From the NCBI RefSeq assembly GCF_003855095.1, contig NZ_CP033972.1, forward strand, positions 5,898,177-5,962,176: a DNA stretch of 64,000 nucleotides, written 5' to 3'. A program made the position numbers and the translations under genes. This stretch comes from Gordonia insulae. Lineage in GTDB: Bacteria > Actinomycetota > Actinomycetes > Mycobacteriales > Mycobacteriaceae. Below the pieces are notes generated by a model. It did no database searches, was not told the origin of the DNA, and saw only the letters and a program-made list of their open reading frames with translations. Below are positions 57,848 to 64,000 of this stretch, in pieces; position 1 is the first letter of the stretch; every line of letters starts with the position of its first letter.

Positions 57848-57919
57848 TCAGGGCTGCCGGTCGAGTAGCCAGACGAGGGCGGCGGCGACGACGGTGAGCG
57901 CGAGGGTGTCGAGGATCAT
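57848..57919 (-). CDS. Possible 23-residue single-span membrane microprotein
   Basis: The minus-strand frame from ATG 57919 to TGA 57850-57848 reads MILDTLALTVVAAALVWLLD followed by RQP. It is almost entirely one hydrophobic helix with a short polar end. Aagg lies just before the start. It is too short for codon statistics, so it is listed only because the composition is clean and nothing else occupies this 180-bp gap. Confidence 0.3.
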   Translation of the reverse strand: MILDTLALTVVAAALVWLLDRQP

Positions 57920-57968
57920 GCACCTTGGACGCACCGCCCCGGATAGGGGTTCCACTCGCCGACATAGT

Positions 57969-58020
57969 CCACAATTGTGGTCCACAATCTGTTGCGGATT
58001 GTGGACCACATTGGTAGACT
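57969..58020 (+). promoter_or_regulatory. Promoter with overlapping operators for the toxin-antitoxin module
   Basis: TTGCGG (57992-57997) and TAGACT (58015-58020) with a 17-bp spacer form a good promoter, six bases before ATG 58027. Two palindromes cover it: CCACAATTGTGG (57969-57980) and a perfect 10-bp inverted repeat GGTCCACAAT/ATTGTGGACC (57979-57988 and 57998-58007). Repeated CCACAAT half-sites suit cooperative autorepression by a Phd-type antitoxin-toxin complex. Confidence 0.72.
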
Positions 58021-58026
58021 ACTTAC

Positions 58027-58290
58027 ATGAGCGGTTACGAACTCCGGATCACGAGCAGCGCGGCGAAGTCGCTGATGAAGCTGCCCCGCGTGGAGCAGAA
58101 GCGTATCCGCACCGCGGTCGATGCGCTCCCCGCAGACCCTCGCCCACACGGCGTGACCAAGCTGTCGGGCACGACCGACAGCTACCGGATTCGCGTCGGC
58201 AACTACCGCATCGTCTACACCATTGACGATGGCGAACTCATCATCGTGGTCGTCCGCATCGGCCACCGGAAGGAGGTCTACAACCGATGA
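58027..58290 (+). CDS. RelE/ParE-family toxin
   Basis: An 87-residue RelE-type toxin. It starts YELRITSSAAKSLMKLPR, continues with the KLSGTTDSYRIRVGNYRIVY core and ends with VVVRIGHRKEVYNR. The Arg/Lys/Tyr residues typical of ribosome-dependent mRNA interferases are present (R-x-G-x-YR, GHRKxVY). It is first in the operon and overlaps the antitoxin start by 4 bp, the reverse of the usual relBE order. The transcript is probably leaderless. Confidence 0.88.
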   Translation: MSGYELRITSSAAKSLMKLPRVEQKRIRTAVDALPADPRPHGVTKLSGTTDSYRIRVGNYRIVYTIDDGELIIVVVRIGHRKEVYNR

Positions 58291-58529
58291 GCTATTCCAT
58301 CCGCGAGGCCAAGGCCAAGCTTTCCGAGGTTGTCCGTGATGCCGCCGACGAACCGGTGACCATCGCCAACCACGGCAAGCCGGCCGCCATCGTGCTATCC
58401 CCCGAACGATACGAGGGGCTGATCGAGGAGATCGAGGATCTCCGCGACCGCCTCGCCGTGTACGAGTCTCGCGACGAGCCGACCATGTCGTTCGACAAGC
58501 TGGTCGCCGAGCTCGGCCTCAACGACTGA
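58287..58529 (+). CDS. Phd/YefM-family antitoxin
   Basis: An 80-residue antitoxin. The N-terminal Phd/YefM DNA-binding fold shows SIREAKAKLSEVVRDAADEP and ITIANHGKPAAIVLSPE-like residues (here VTIANHGKPAAIVLSPERY). The C-terminal helix (EEIEDLRDRLAVYESRDE) should wrap the toxin. ATG 58287 overlaps the toxin stop. Predicted to repress its own promoter through the upstream palindromes. Confidence 0.88.
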   Translation: MSYSIREAKAKLSEVVRDAADEPVTIANHGKPAAIVLSPERYEGLIEEIEDLRDRLAVYESRDEPTMSFDKLVAELGLND

Positions 58530-58541
58530 CCGAACGACGAA

Positions 58542-58578
58542 AAGACCCCCGACCCTCGCGTGGAGGATCGGGGGTCTT
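58542..58578 (+). terminator. Terminator after the toxin-antitoxin module
   Basis: A 16-bp stem (58542-58557 with 58563-58578, one mismatch), a 5-base loop, 13 bp after the antitoxin stop. Confidence 0.82.
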
Positions 58579-58591
58579 CGTGGTTGTCCAG

Positions 58592-58729
58592 GTTCAGAGC
58601 GGGTGTCGCATCATGGGCCTCTGCGATCGGAGTCTCAATGTATCTTCGCTCAAATCCCCTCGCGCGGGCTCCTGGCGGGGCCGGGGCGTGGGAGTTGGTG
58701 TCTGTTCCTGACTCTCACCCGCTCTGAAC
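58592..58729. repeat. 14-bp inverted repeat flanking a 110-bp segment
   Basis: GTTCAGAGCGGGTG at 58592-58605 and its exact reverse complement at 58716-58729. The enclosed 110 bp have no open frame I trust. The 250-bp gap between the antitoxin and the tail gene otherwise holds only a short CATGTTG/CAACATG hairpin at 58754-58772. Confidence 0.75.
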
Positions 58730-58753
58730 TTGTGAACACAGTCTGACACGAAT

Positions 58754-58772
58754 CATGTTGTGGTGCAACATG
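58754..58772. terminator. Small hairpin downstream of the phage tail operon
   Basis: CATGTTG (58754-58760) and CAACATG (58766-58772), 5-base loop, eight bases beyond the stop of the minus-strand tail gene. Possible terminator or operator. Confidence 0.4.
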
Positions 58773-58779
58773 TTTAGCG

Positions 58780-60327
58780 TCAGTACGACCGGAACCGAAC
58801 CCACACGCGGCCGACGCCGCCGTTGGCGCCCTTCTGCCATGCCGAGAAGATGCCGCCCGCGCCGCCCGCGCCGCCCGCGCCGGGTGAGCCGCCGACCGCA
58901 CCGCTGCCTGGTGCGGAACCACCCGACCCCGCGGTGCCGGACTGCACGCCCGCCGCGCCGCCGGTGTGCGTGGTCCCGCCGAATGTCGTGTTGCCGGGTG
59001 CCGCACCGTCGGTCGAGCCACCTGACGTGCCGCCCGCCCCGCCGCTGCCGCCGGTCGACGTGAGCGAGTTCGCGCCGTGCGATGCTGTCGAGTTCCCGCC
59101 CGCGGCACCCGCCACGGCGCGTGTGACGGCCTGTCCGACTCCGGCTGCGCCGACGGTGTACGAGAGTGTGCCGCCTGGTGTGACGGTCCATGTTGCGGTC
59201 TGCCAGGATGCGGCGCCGCCACCCTTGCCGCCGCCATTCATCGAGCCCTCACCTGATCCACCACCACCACCGCCGGCGATGATGACGACATCAGCCTGAG
59301 TGGCCCATGCGGGGATCGCGAACGAGCTCGCCCCGGCGGTTGTCGCCGAGGCGATCGACTCGCGGTAGGTGATGACGGTTCCGGCGGGCGCGCTCGCGGC
59401 GGCCGTGGCAACGACACCTGAGATCGCGGTGGCGCGGACGGTGACAACGACACCGTTCGGTGCGAGCCCGGTCGATGATGCGACGAAACCGGCCGGTGAA
59501 GCTGTGCGCGTCGTCGCGACTGTCCCGGCTGGCGCGGCCGAGCTCGCAGCGCTGACGACGCCGCTGATGGTGGTGGTGCGGATCGCCGACACCGCCCCCG
59601 ACGGGGCGGACACGGCCGCCGACGTCAGGACGCCGGTGATGGCGGCGTTGATGGACTGCTCGGCCACACCAGCCCACGCGGCGGCGACCGCAGCGGCCGG
59701 GTCCGCGGTGACCGTGGCGTTGCGGATCGCCGACACGGCGCCGACAGCCGCGGCCACCACCGAGTCGGCGAGCACTCCGGTGACCGCGGTATTGCGGACG
59801 GTGGCAACTATCCCAGCCGGGGCGGCGGAGGTGACGGTGGCGAGCACGCCCCCGACGAACACGTGCCCTTCACCGCCCGCGAAGCCTGCCCCCGCGGTCG
59901 CCGTGGCCAACGCGATGACACCGGTGAGGGTGACGTTGCGGCTCGTCGACACCGCGCCCGTCGGAGTCGCCGCTGTGGCTTGCGCTGTTTGGCCGGGGAT
60001 CTCCTCGTTCACCGAGATAGCACCTACGCGGCCGATCGCCGTCGATGTGGCGACGACACCGACGATGGTCGCCCCGCGGGTCGTGATCACCGCGCCGACC
60101 ATCGCGGTTGCGGTTGCGGTCGCTGTGGGGGCATCTGCGCCCGCCGTTTGCGAGGATGCAGGCCCGCGATCCTCCCACGCAATGGTGGATACGCGGTCCT
60201 CCCCGGGCACCACGCAGCGACGTCCGTCCGCGGCCACCCGGAAAGTGCGCGACTCCGGGGGTACTGAGACCCGAAGCCGTTGGATGGTGGCGGTGGTGAC
60301 GCGCCGCTCGGGAAGGACCCGCGTCAT
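58780..60327 (-). CDS. Phage tail protein with 24-residue repeats and a glycine-rich domain
   Basis: A 515-residue virion protein. After a short N-terminal part, residues 65-322 contain about eleven copies of a 24-residue repeat of the form GVxAxxxxAAPxGxVxxxRxxxxx, predicted to be strand-rich and fibrous. From about 323 the glycine-rich domain of actinophage minor tail proteins follows (VVIIAGGGGGGSGEG, then many GG and NT/ST turns), ending GRVWVRFRSY. It probably forms a tail fibre or tip that meets the host surface. ATG 60327 overlaps the upstream gene by 4 bp; the longer frame was rejected. A plus-strand antisense frame of similar length is a shadow. Confidence 0.75.
   Translation of the reverse strand: MTRVLPERRVTTATIQRLRVSVPPESRTFRVAADGRRCVVPGEDRVSTIAWEDRGPASSQTAGADAPTATATATAMVGAVITTRGATIVGVVATSTAIGRVGAISVNEEIPGQTAQATAATPTGAVSTSRNVTLTGVIALATATAGAGFAGGEGHVFVGGVLATVTSAAPAGIVATVRNTAVTGVLADSVVAAAVGAVSAIRNATVTADPAAAVAAAWAGVAEQSINAAITGVLTSAAVSAPSGAVSAIRTTTISGVVSAASSAAPAGTVATTRTASPAGFVASSTGLAPNGVVVTVRATAISGVVATAAASAPAGTVITYRESIASATTAGASSFAIPAWATQADVVIIAGGGGGGSGEGSMNGGGKGGGAASWQTATWTVTPGGTLSYTVGAAGVGQAVTRAVAGAAGGNSTASHGANSLTSTGGSGGAGGTSGGSTDGAAPGNTTFGGTTHTGGAAGVQSGTAGSGGSAPGSGAVGGSPGAGGAGGAGGIFSAWQKGANGGVGRVWVRFRSY
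59361..60138 (-). repeat. About eleven 24-residue (72-bp) degenerate repeats in the phage tail gene
   Basis: The period is 24 residues through most of the block, with GV at the unit start, APxG in the middle and an Arg five residues before the end. One or two units deviate in length. DNA identity is lower than protein-pattern identity, so the expansion is old. Confidence 0.75.
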
Positions 60328-60608
60328 CGCTGTTCGATCCGGACTTTCAGGGTGCGATCGTCTTCGCGTCCCTGCGCGGTGGTGATGTGGTTGACCGCGT
60401 CGTAGGTCTTGCCGAGGGTGCCGCCGGCCAGCCACACGGTGGCTTCAGTGGTGGTGAACCCGGGATCAGAGTTCACGAGTGCGGCGTCGGGCCCGGTCAC
60501 GGTCCAGGTGGAGGCGGTGATGGTGTCACCGGGTCTCAGCCAGTCTGACCAGTTGATGCCGTAGTCCAGCTTGGCATTCGGGTCTTTCTCGATCGTCGAG
60601 AAGTACAC
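60324..60608 (-). CDS. Phage fiber-tail adaptor-like protein
   Basis: A 94-residue protein of the compact family often annotated as phage fiber-tail adaptor: KDPNAKLDYGINWSDWL, GDTITASTWTV, VWLAGGTLGKTYDAVNHITT and a basic end. It is thought to join tail or fibre proteins. The start is GTG 60608 with ggag eight bases upstream. Its stop overlaps the tail-fibre gene. Family recall from memory, fold not checked. Confidence 0.7.
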   Translation of the reverse strand: MYFSTIEKDPNAKLDYGINWSDWLRPGDTITASTWTVTGPDAALVNSDPGFTTTEATVWLAGGTLGKTYDAVNHITTAQGREDDRTLKVRIEQR

Positions 60609-60621
60609 GAGGATGCTCCGA

Positions 60622-61050
60622 TCAGGATGCGGTGATGGTGAAGATGCCGGACCCGGAGATGGTCAGTGTGAAGTTGCCGGACGACGACACTTCGTCTTGC
60701 CCGAAGTCCCAGTAGCACAGCAGGGTTGATGTTGCGTCGCTGCCGGTGCTGACGTAGAACACGGCGTAGCGTGCGGTGATTGTGGACGACGACCAGGTGA
60801 CGTCGGCGGCGTCGAAGGTGAACGTGAGGCTCGATGTTCCCACTGTCTTGCTGGTGAGGGTGGCGCCGCCCGCGGTGTAGCCGGTGCCGGACGCCTCGTT
60901 CGTCACCGACGACTTGTACTTGTGCGTCGACTGGTTCGGGGTGTAGCTCGACGTGCACAGCATCACCTTGATGGTGTCGGTGTCGAGGTCGACCTCTTTG
61001 TTGAATACCGCCTCGAATCCCTTCGAGTACATCTTCGCAGTGACGGCCAT
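60622..61050 (-). CDS. Phage structural protein (tail-associated, uncharacterised)
   Basis: A 142-residue protein rich in Ser and Thr with alternating strands (VTAKMYSKGFEAVFNKEVDLDT, VMLCTSSYTPNQSTH minus flanks, then FTLTISGSGIFTI). It resembles small virion proteins placed before the adaptor gene in actinophages. The exact role is unknown. ATG 61050 has agaagg-like purines upstream. 13 bp separate it from the adaptor gene. Confidence 0.6.
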   Translation of the reverse strand: MAVTAKMYSKGFEAVFNKEVDLDTDTIKVMLCTSSYTPNQSTHKYKSSVTNEASGTGYTAGGATLTSKTVGTSSLTFTFDAADVTWSSSTITARYAVFYVSTGSDATSTLLCYWDFGQDEVSSSGNFTLTISGSGIFTITAS

Positions 61051-61087
61051 GGTGTTCTCCTTCTACTTGGGGTTGGCGGGTGGGGCC

Positions 61088-62884
61088 CTATTCGACGTCG
61101 GCGGCGACGAAATTGTCGGCCGCGCCGGTGTTTCCGAACGTGCCGCCGACCAGCAGCCCGGTCCACCGGTTGCCGTTGCCGTGCGGAACGATGTTCGTCG
61201 AGTCGACCCACGAGTCGAGGAACACGCCGTCCTTGTACGCCCGATAGGTGTTGTCGGCGGGGTCGTAGGTCAGCTGGTATCGGCCGTCGCCGCCCGACAT
61301 TGTCTTGCGGGTGGTGCGGGAACTGAACGTGCCCGTCTGGATGTATGAGCCACCGGAGTCGGCGGCCAGCCACGCCCCAGTCATGACGTAGGTACACGAC
61401 AGTCCAAGCCCCGCATAACCGAACGCCGACACATCAAGATCGGCTTCGATCGAGTTCTTGTCGGTGAGCAACTGCTGTCCGTACATCGCGATGCCGTCGT
61501 TGCCGGAGCCGTCCTTGACGAGCCGCCCGTCATCGAGTGCGACGTCTTCGCCGCGGGTTGCCCACCGGATGCCGAGCGTCGCACGGTTGAAGTCGTCGTA
61601 GAAGTAGCGCGGAAGTTCGGTCTGTCCGACGTCGATGCCGATCGACACGAACGGCACCGTCCCGACGTACATGGCGTCGCGGGTCGCCGTGGCGATCGTC
61701 GACGGCACCGGTGTCACCGACGGGTCGCGACCCGAACCGGGCGCGTACGGCCGGAACCCTGAAATGGGCGTCGCGTACGGCAGGTTGGGTCCGGCGATGC
61801 CGACCGAACCTCCGCCGGTGGTGCGCCACTGCACCTCATACACGTCACCGATGTCGGGCAGGATCGGGTCGGGCATGACGACCTGTACCCAACTCAGCCC
61901 GGCGCCGATCGACGACGCGATGTTCGGCGATGACCACACGAACGTCGACGAGCCGTCAGGCTGCATCTTGTAAACATCGACGTTGACGGTCGTGAGAGTG
62001 CCCGAGCCGAGTGCCAGGAACGTCAGCAGCGTGCGCTCCGCGGGTGACGGAAACCGCACCGACGCCCACGGTGCATAGGTCGGGGTCGCGTACACCAGCG
62101 GCACCGTCATGTTGTCGACCGAGCCGCTGCCGGTCAGGCTGTTGGTGTGCGAGTGTGTCGAGGATGCGCTCGTCGCGCTCAGGGAGCCGGCCGCATGCGT
62201 GTGCGCCGGACTGGTTGACGACGAGCTGCCGGTGGTGCCGCCGACGTCGTGAGCGTGCGAGCCGCCCGTGATGGTGCCCGAGATGCTGATCGTCGACAGC
62301 GTGTGCGAGTGCAGCATCAGCGCCCACCACGGGATCGACACCACGCCAGTCGGGTCCGGCCCGGCATCATAGATCGGCACGCCCGCCTTGATCGCGATGA
62401 CCTGCTGCACGTAGTTGACCTGAGTGCCGACGTTCTGCGCCGATTCATGCGCGGTGACTGCGGTGGTGTTCAGGCTGCCGACGTCGGAGACGATCTCGGC
62501 CAGCGACCCGCCCACCACTGGGACCCCGCGAAGTGCCTGCAAGATCGCGTTGACGAGGCTCTGGATGAAGTCCGCGACGGCGGTGATGCCATCCCACTTG
62601 CCGCCGACGAACGACTGGATCGCCAGCAGGATCGGGTCGTCACCGGTGTAGTCACCCTCGAATGCGTCCCGCAGATCGGAAGGGTCGAACCCGCCGAGGA
62701 GGTTCGACCATGGATCGAGCATGGCTTCGATCTCGGCGATGGTGTCGAAGTCGGTCGGGTCGAGACCGAGTTTCGGCGCGATCAGTCGGGCCAACGGTGC
62801 GACGACCATTGCGTTGAGGACGGTCTCGTAGACCTCGCTCAGTTCATCGTTGCCGATGTTCGGGTTACGGCCGGGATACTTCAC
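61088..62884 (-). CDS. Phage minor tail protein with HxH metal-binding motifs
   Basis: A 598-residue tail protein. Residues 1-160 are helical. Around 190-260 a Ser/Thr/Gly-rich stretch carries HSHT, HAHD, HTHA and HSHT, HxH motifs like those that bind iron in some phage tail tips. A strand-rich central part follows. The C-terminal 180 residues (YYDDFNRATLGIRW-like start, here FYDDFNRATLGIRW) resemble a laminin-G/concanavalin-type carbohydrate-binding domain. GTG 62884 overlaps the lysin gene stop by 4 bp. Host-surface recognition is a likely role. Confidence 0.75.
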   Translation of the reverse strand: MKYPGRNPNIGNDELSEVYETVLNAMVVAPLARLIAPKLGLDPTDFDTIAEIEAMLDPWSNLLGGFDPSDLRDAFEGDYTGDDPILLAIQSFVGGKWDGITAVADFIQSLVNAILQALRGVPVVGGSLAEIVSDVGSLNTTAVTAHESAQNVGTQVNYVQQVIAIKAGVPIYDAGPDPTGVVSIPWWALMLHSHTLSTISISGTITGGSHAHDVGGTTGSSSSTSPAHTHAAGSLSATSASSTHSHTNSLTGSGSVDNMTVPLVYATPTYAPWASVRFPSPAERTLLTFLALGSGTLTTVNVDVYKMQPDGSSTFVWSSPNIASSIGAGLSWVQVVMPDPILPDIGDVYEVQWRTTGGGSVGIAGPNLPYATPISGFRPYAPGSGRDPSVTPVPSTIATATRDAMYVGTVPFVSIGIDVGQTELPRYFYDDFNRATLGIRWATRGEDVALDDGRLVKDGSGNDGIAMYGQQLLTDKNSIEADLDVSAFGYAGLGLSCTYVMTGAWLAADSGGSYIQTGTFSSRTTRKTMSGGDGRYQLTYDPADNTYRAYKDGVFLDSWVDSTNIVPHGNGNRWTGLLVGGTFGNTGAADNFVAADVE

Positions 62885-63594
62885 GCGACCCCCTCGATCA
62901 TCCGCGCCAGCCGCTTCGCGTGGCCACCGGTCACATAGTCGGTGGTGTGCTTGGTGCCGAGGTATCCAGCGACATCGCTGATGGCGCGCTCGATGTCGTG
63001 CCAGCGCCACGGCGCCCACCAGGCTTGCGCCTTCTGCTTCGCCAGCTTCTCGACGACGTCGACCGCCCAACGCTTCCCGGCCTCGGGCGAACGAATAGAC
63101 ATCCACTCGGTGAGGTCGGCCGCCGACCGGCCGGGCGATCCCAGCGGTAGGTCGGCGATTGGATCACCCGGCGCGTACACCGACAACAACGGCCACGGCA
63201 GCGTGCCCAGCGGCCCGGCGATCCCGGCCCGGCCGACATGGATCGGCTGATGCGGGTTGCCGAGCGCCGCGACGGCCAGCACTTCGAGATCTTTACGCTT
63301 GGGCAGGATCTCGCGGGCGAACGCGACTGCCGCCATCGCGCCCTGCGAGTAGCCGCCCACCACACACAGATTCGGCGACTGCGCGACCGCCATGGTGAGG
63401 GCGATCATGCCGGCGCTGATCGACTCCGCCGGCGCCAGATCACCCACACCGGTGGCCGGCCCGAACTCGGCCGGGTAGTCGACGTAGGCGAATCGCACCC
63501 GGCTTCCGTCAACGGCGCGACGCAGCGCTTCCGACGGGGCCGAGCGCGCGCCGGGACGCGTCCAGGTGCCGTCGAGCCACAGAAGGTCGATCAC
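62881..63594 (-). CDS. Lysin B-like serine esterase (cutinase/PE-PPE fold)
   Basis: A 237-residue alpha/beta hydrolase of phage lysin B type. WLDGTWTRPG lies near 6-15, the nucleophile is Ser83 in VVGGYSQGAMAAV, an acidic residue is in VYAPGDPIADLP near 150-155, and a His lies in the C-terminal part. Lysin B of mycobacteriophages cleaves the ester between mycolic acids and arabinogalactan during host lysis. Its presence fits a mycolic-acid-containing host. The start is GTG 63594, overlapping the holin-like gene by 4 bp; the longer upstream frame is not used. Confidence 0.78.
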   Translation of the reverse strand: MIDLLWLDGTWTRPGARSAPSEALRRAVDGSRVRFAYVDYPAEFGPATGVGDLAPAESISAGMIALTMAVAQSPNLCVVGGYSQGAMAAVAFAREILPKRKDLEVLAVAALGNPHQPIHVGRAGIAGPLGTLPWPLLSVYAPGDPIADLPLGSPGRSAADLTEWMSIRSPEAGKRWAVDVVEKLAKQKAQAWWAPWRWHDIERAISDVAGYLGTKHTTDYVTGGHAKRLARMIEGVA

Positions 63595-63893
63595 TGCGAG
63601 TCCTTCCGTTGCATCCGCAGCAACAGCACGATCATCACGAGCGTGCCGAGAATGCCGAGCGTGTAGGCGATCGGCCGGACGATGTCGCGCAGCGGATAGC
63701 CCGAATCGGTCAACAGGGTCACCGACACCTGGGTGAGGGCGATCGACGTGCAGCAAAACGAGGTGAACAGGATTCGCCCTGCCTGCGAGGCACGCCACGG
63801 GGACCGGACGCCGTAGAGCAGGGTGAGGCCGATCTGCAGCAATGTCCAGGTGAAGATGGCAACATCACCGGCGTCAATCTCGGATACGGTCAC
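63591..63893 (-). CDS. Holin-like membrane protein
   Basis: A 100-residue protein with three hydrophobic segments (about 12-28, 40-60, 70-94) and a charged tail (RMQRKDSQ). Size, topology and position immediately before a lysin gene suggest a holin or related membrane lysis protein. The start is GTG 63893 with gaggaa five bases upstream. There is no sequence motif to prove the function. Confidence 0.6.
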   Translation of the reverse strand: MTVSEIDAGDVAIFTWTLLQIGLTLLYGVRSPWRASQAGRILFTSFCCTSIALTQVSVTLLTDSGYPLRDIVRPIAYTLGILGTLVMIVLLLRMQRKDSQ

Positions 63894-64000
63894 GAATTCC
63901 TCCCCATCGATTTCACGATCGCCTCGGCGAAGTGATTGCGGCGTTCGGACTCTCGCGACACGTAGAGCAGTTCGGCTGCTTCACGCCGTCGCGCATCGAC
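63890..64000 (-). CDS. Phage hypothetical protein, C-terminal 36 residues (5' end outside window)
   Basis: A frame entering from the right edge on the minus strand ends at TGA 63892-63890, overlapping the GTG of the holin-like gene by 3-4 bases. It reads VDARRREAAELLYVSRESER and then RNHFAEAIVKSMGRNS, a charged helical, probably coiled-coil tail. Small proteins with an RNHF-type ending are frequent beside actinophage holins, as I recall. Too short for a firm call. Confidence 0.5.
   Translation of the reverse strand, partial: VDARRREAAELLYVSRESERRNHFAEAIVKSMGRNS

Larger units (their letters stand above)
57213..64000. mobile_element. Prophage end, continues past the window
   Basis: From just after tRNA-Glu the content changes to small hypothetical genes, a toxin-antitoxin module and, on the minus strand, a tail/lysis gene block (glycine-rich tail protein, fiber-tail adaptor-like protein, minor tail protein, lysin B-like esterase, holin-like protein). 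Consecutive minus-strand genes overlap by 4 bp or are tightly spaced, as in phage late operons. No integrase or att repeat is visible, so the boundary at about 57.2 kb is approximate and the rest of the element lies beyond 64000. From memory the mycobacterial gene order shows no phage here. Confidence 0.8.

Noticed and set aside
59369..60385. A 338-codon Ala/Thr/Val-rich plus-strand frame in the prophage
   Set aside because: It mirrors the repeats of the minus-strand tail gene; neighbouring phage genes are all on the minus strand with 4-bp overlaps.

Overview
The window is about 67% GC, nearly fully coding, uses many GTG starts and has actinobacterial gene families throughout. From memory, gene order and orientation match the Mycobacterium tuberculosis Rv3040c to Rv2992c block: NUDIX, echA, two methyltransferases, PQQ-like lipoprotein, hexapeptide transferase, Rv3032/3031/3030, etfBA, GNAT/PlsC, iscS, mnmA, MetE-like, ligA, ACT protein, gatCA, pfkA, gatB, lppZ, DoxX, cfp6-like, ilvBNC, serA, leuB, FAH, gltX, then tRNA-Gln and tRNA-Glu. 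I infer a non-mycobacterial member of the Mycobacteriales (Gordonia, Williamsia or a relative). The genus cannot be fixed from sequence reading alone.

Layout. 1-13.6 kb: lipid and one-carbon genes, an MFS/AraC divergent pair, and a minus-strand trio (GT4 glucosyltransferase, GH57 branching enzyme, methyltransferase) matching the set linked to methylglucose lipopolysaccharide synthesis. 13.8-20.6 kb: a SfnG-type sulfone monooxygenase, etfB and etfA, an acyltransferase pair resembling ornithine-lipid enzymes, and a GXWXG protein with an alcohol dehydrogenase. 20.7-29.8 kb: cysteine desulfurase, mnmA, MetE-like protein, ligA and gatCA. 29.8-39.5 kb: accessory insertions among conserved genes, namely a secreted phospholipase A2 with a membrane alpha/beta hydrolase opposite a two-component system, and a secreted TNT-domain toxin with a candidate immunity gene. 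39.6-56.8 kb: DoxX, ilvD, mgtE, an attenuated ilvBNC operon, a secreted serine protease, serA-leuB, an MFS exporter, a FAH hydrolase with an alpha/beta hydrolase, and gltX. 56.9-57.2 kb: two tRNA genes with a shared terminator. 57.2-64 kb: one end of a prophage (small plus-strand genes, a RelE/Phd toxin-antitoxin module, then minus-strand tail and lysis genes) that runs off the window.

How the genes work together. gltX, gatC, gatA, gatB, tRNA-Gln and tRNA-Glu form the indirect Gln-tRNA(Gln) pathway, and no glutaminyl-tRNA synthetase is seen here. iscS supplies sulfur to MnmA. ilvB, ilvN, ilvC, ilvD and leuB cover most of valine, isoleucine and leucine synthesis, and a leader peptide with a terminator hairpin precedes ilvB.

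Two otherwise intact genes, etfA and a stand-alone LigD-type polymerase-domain gene, each lack one base in a GC-rich run. Repairing that base restores the expected protein length, so sequencing error and real mutation both have to be considered. Several short in-register minisatellites (51, 30, 18 and 14 bp periods) lie at gene ends.
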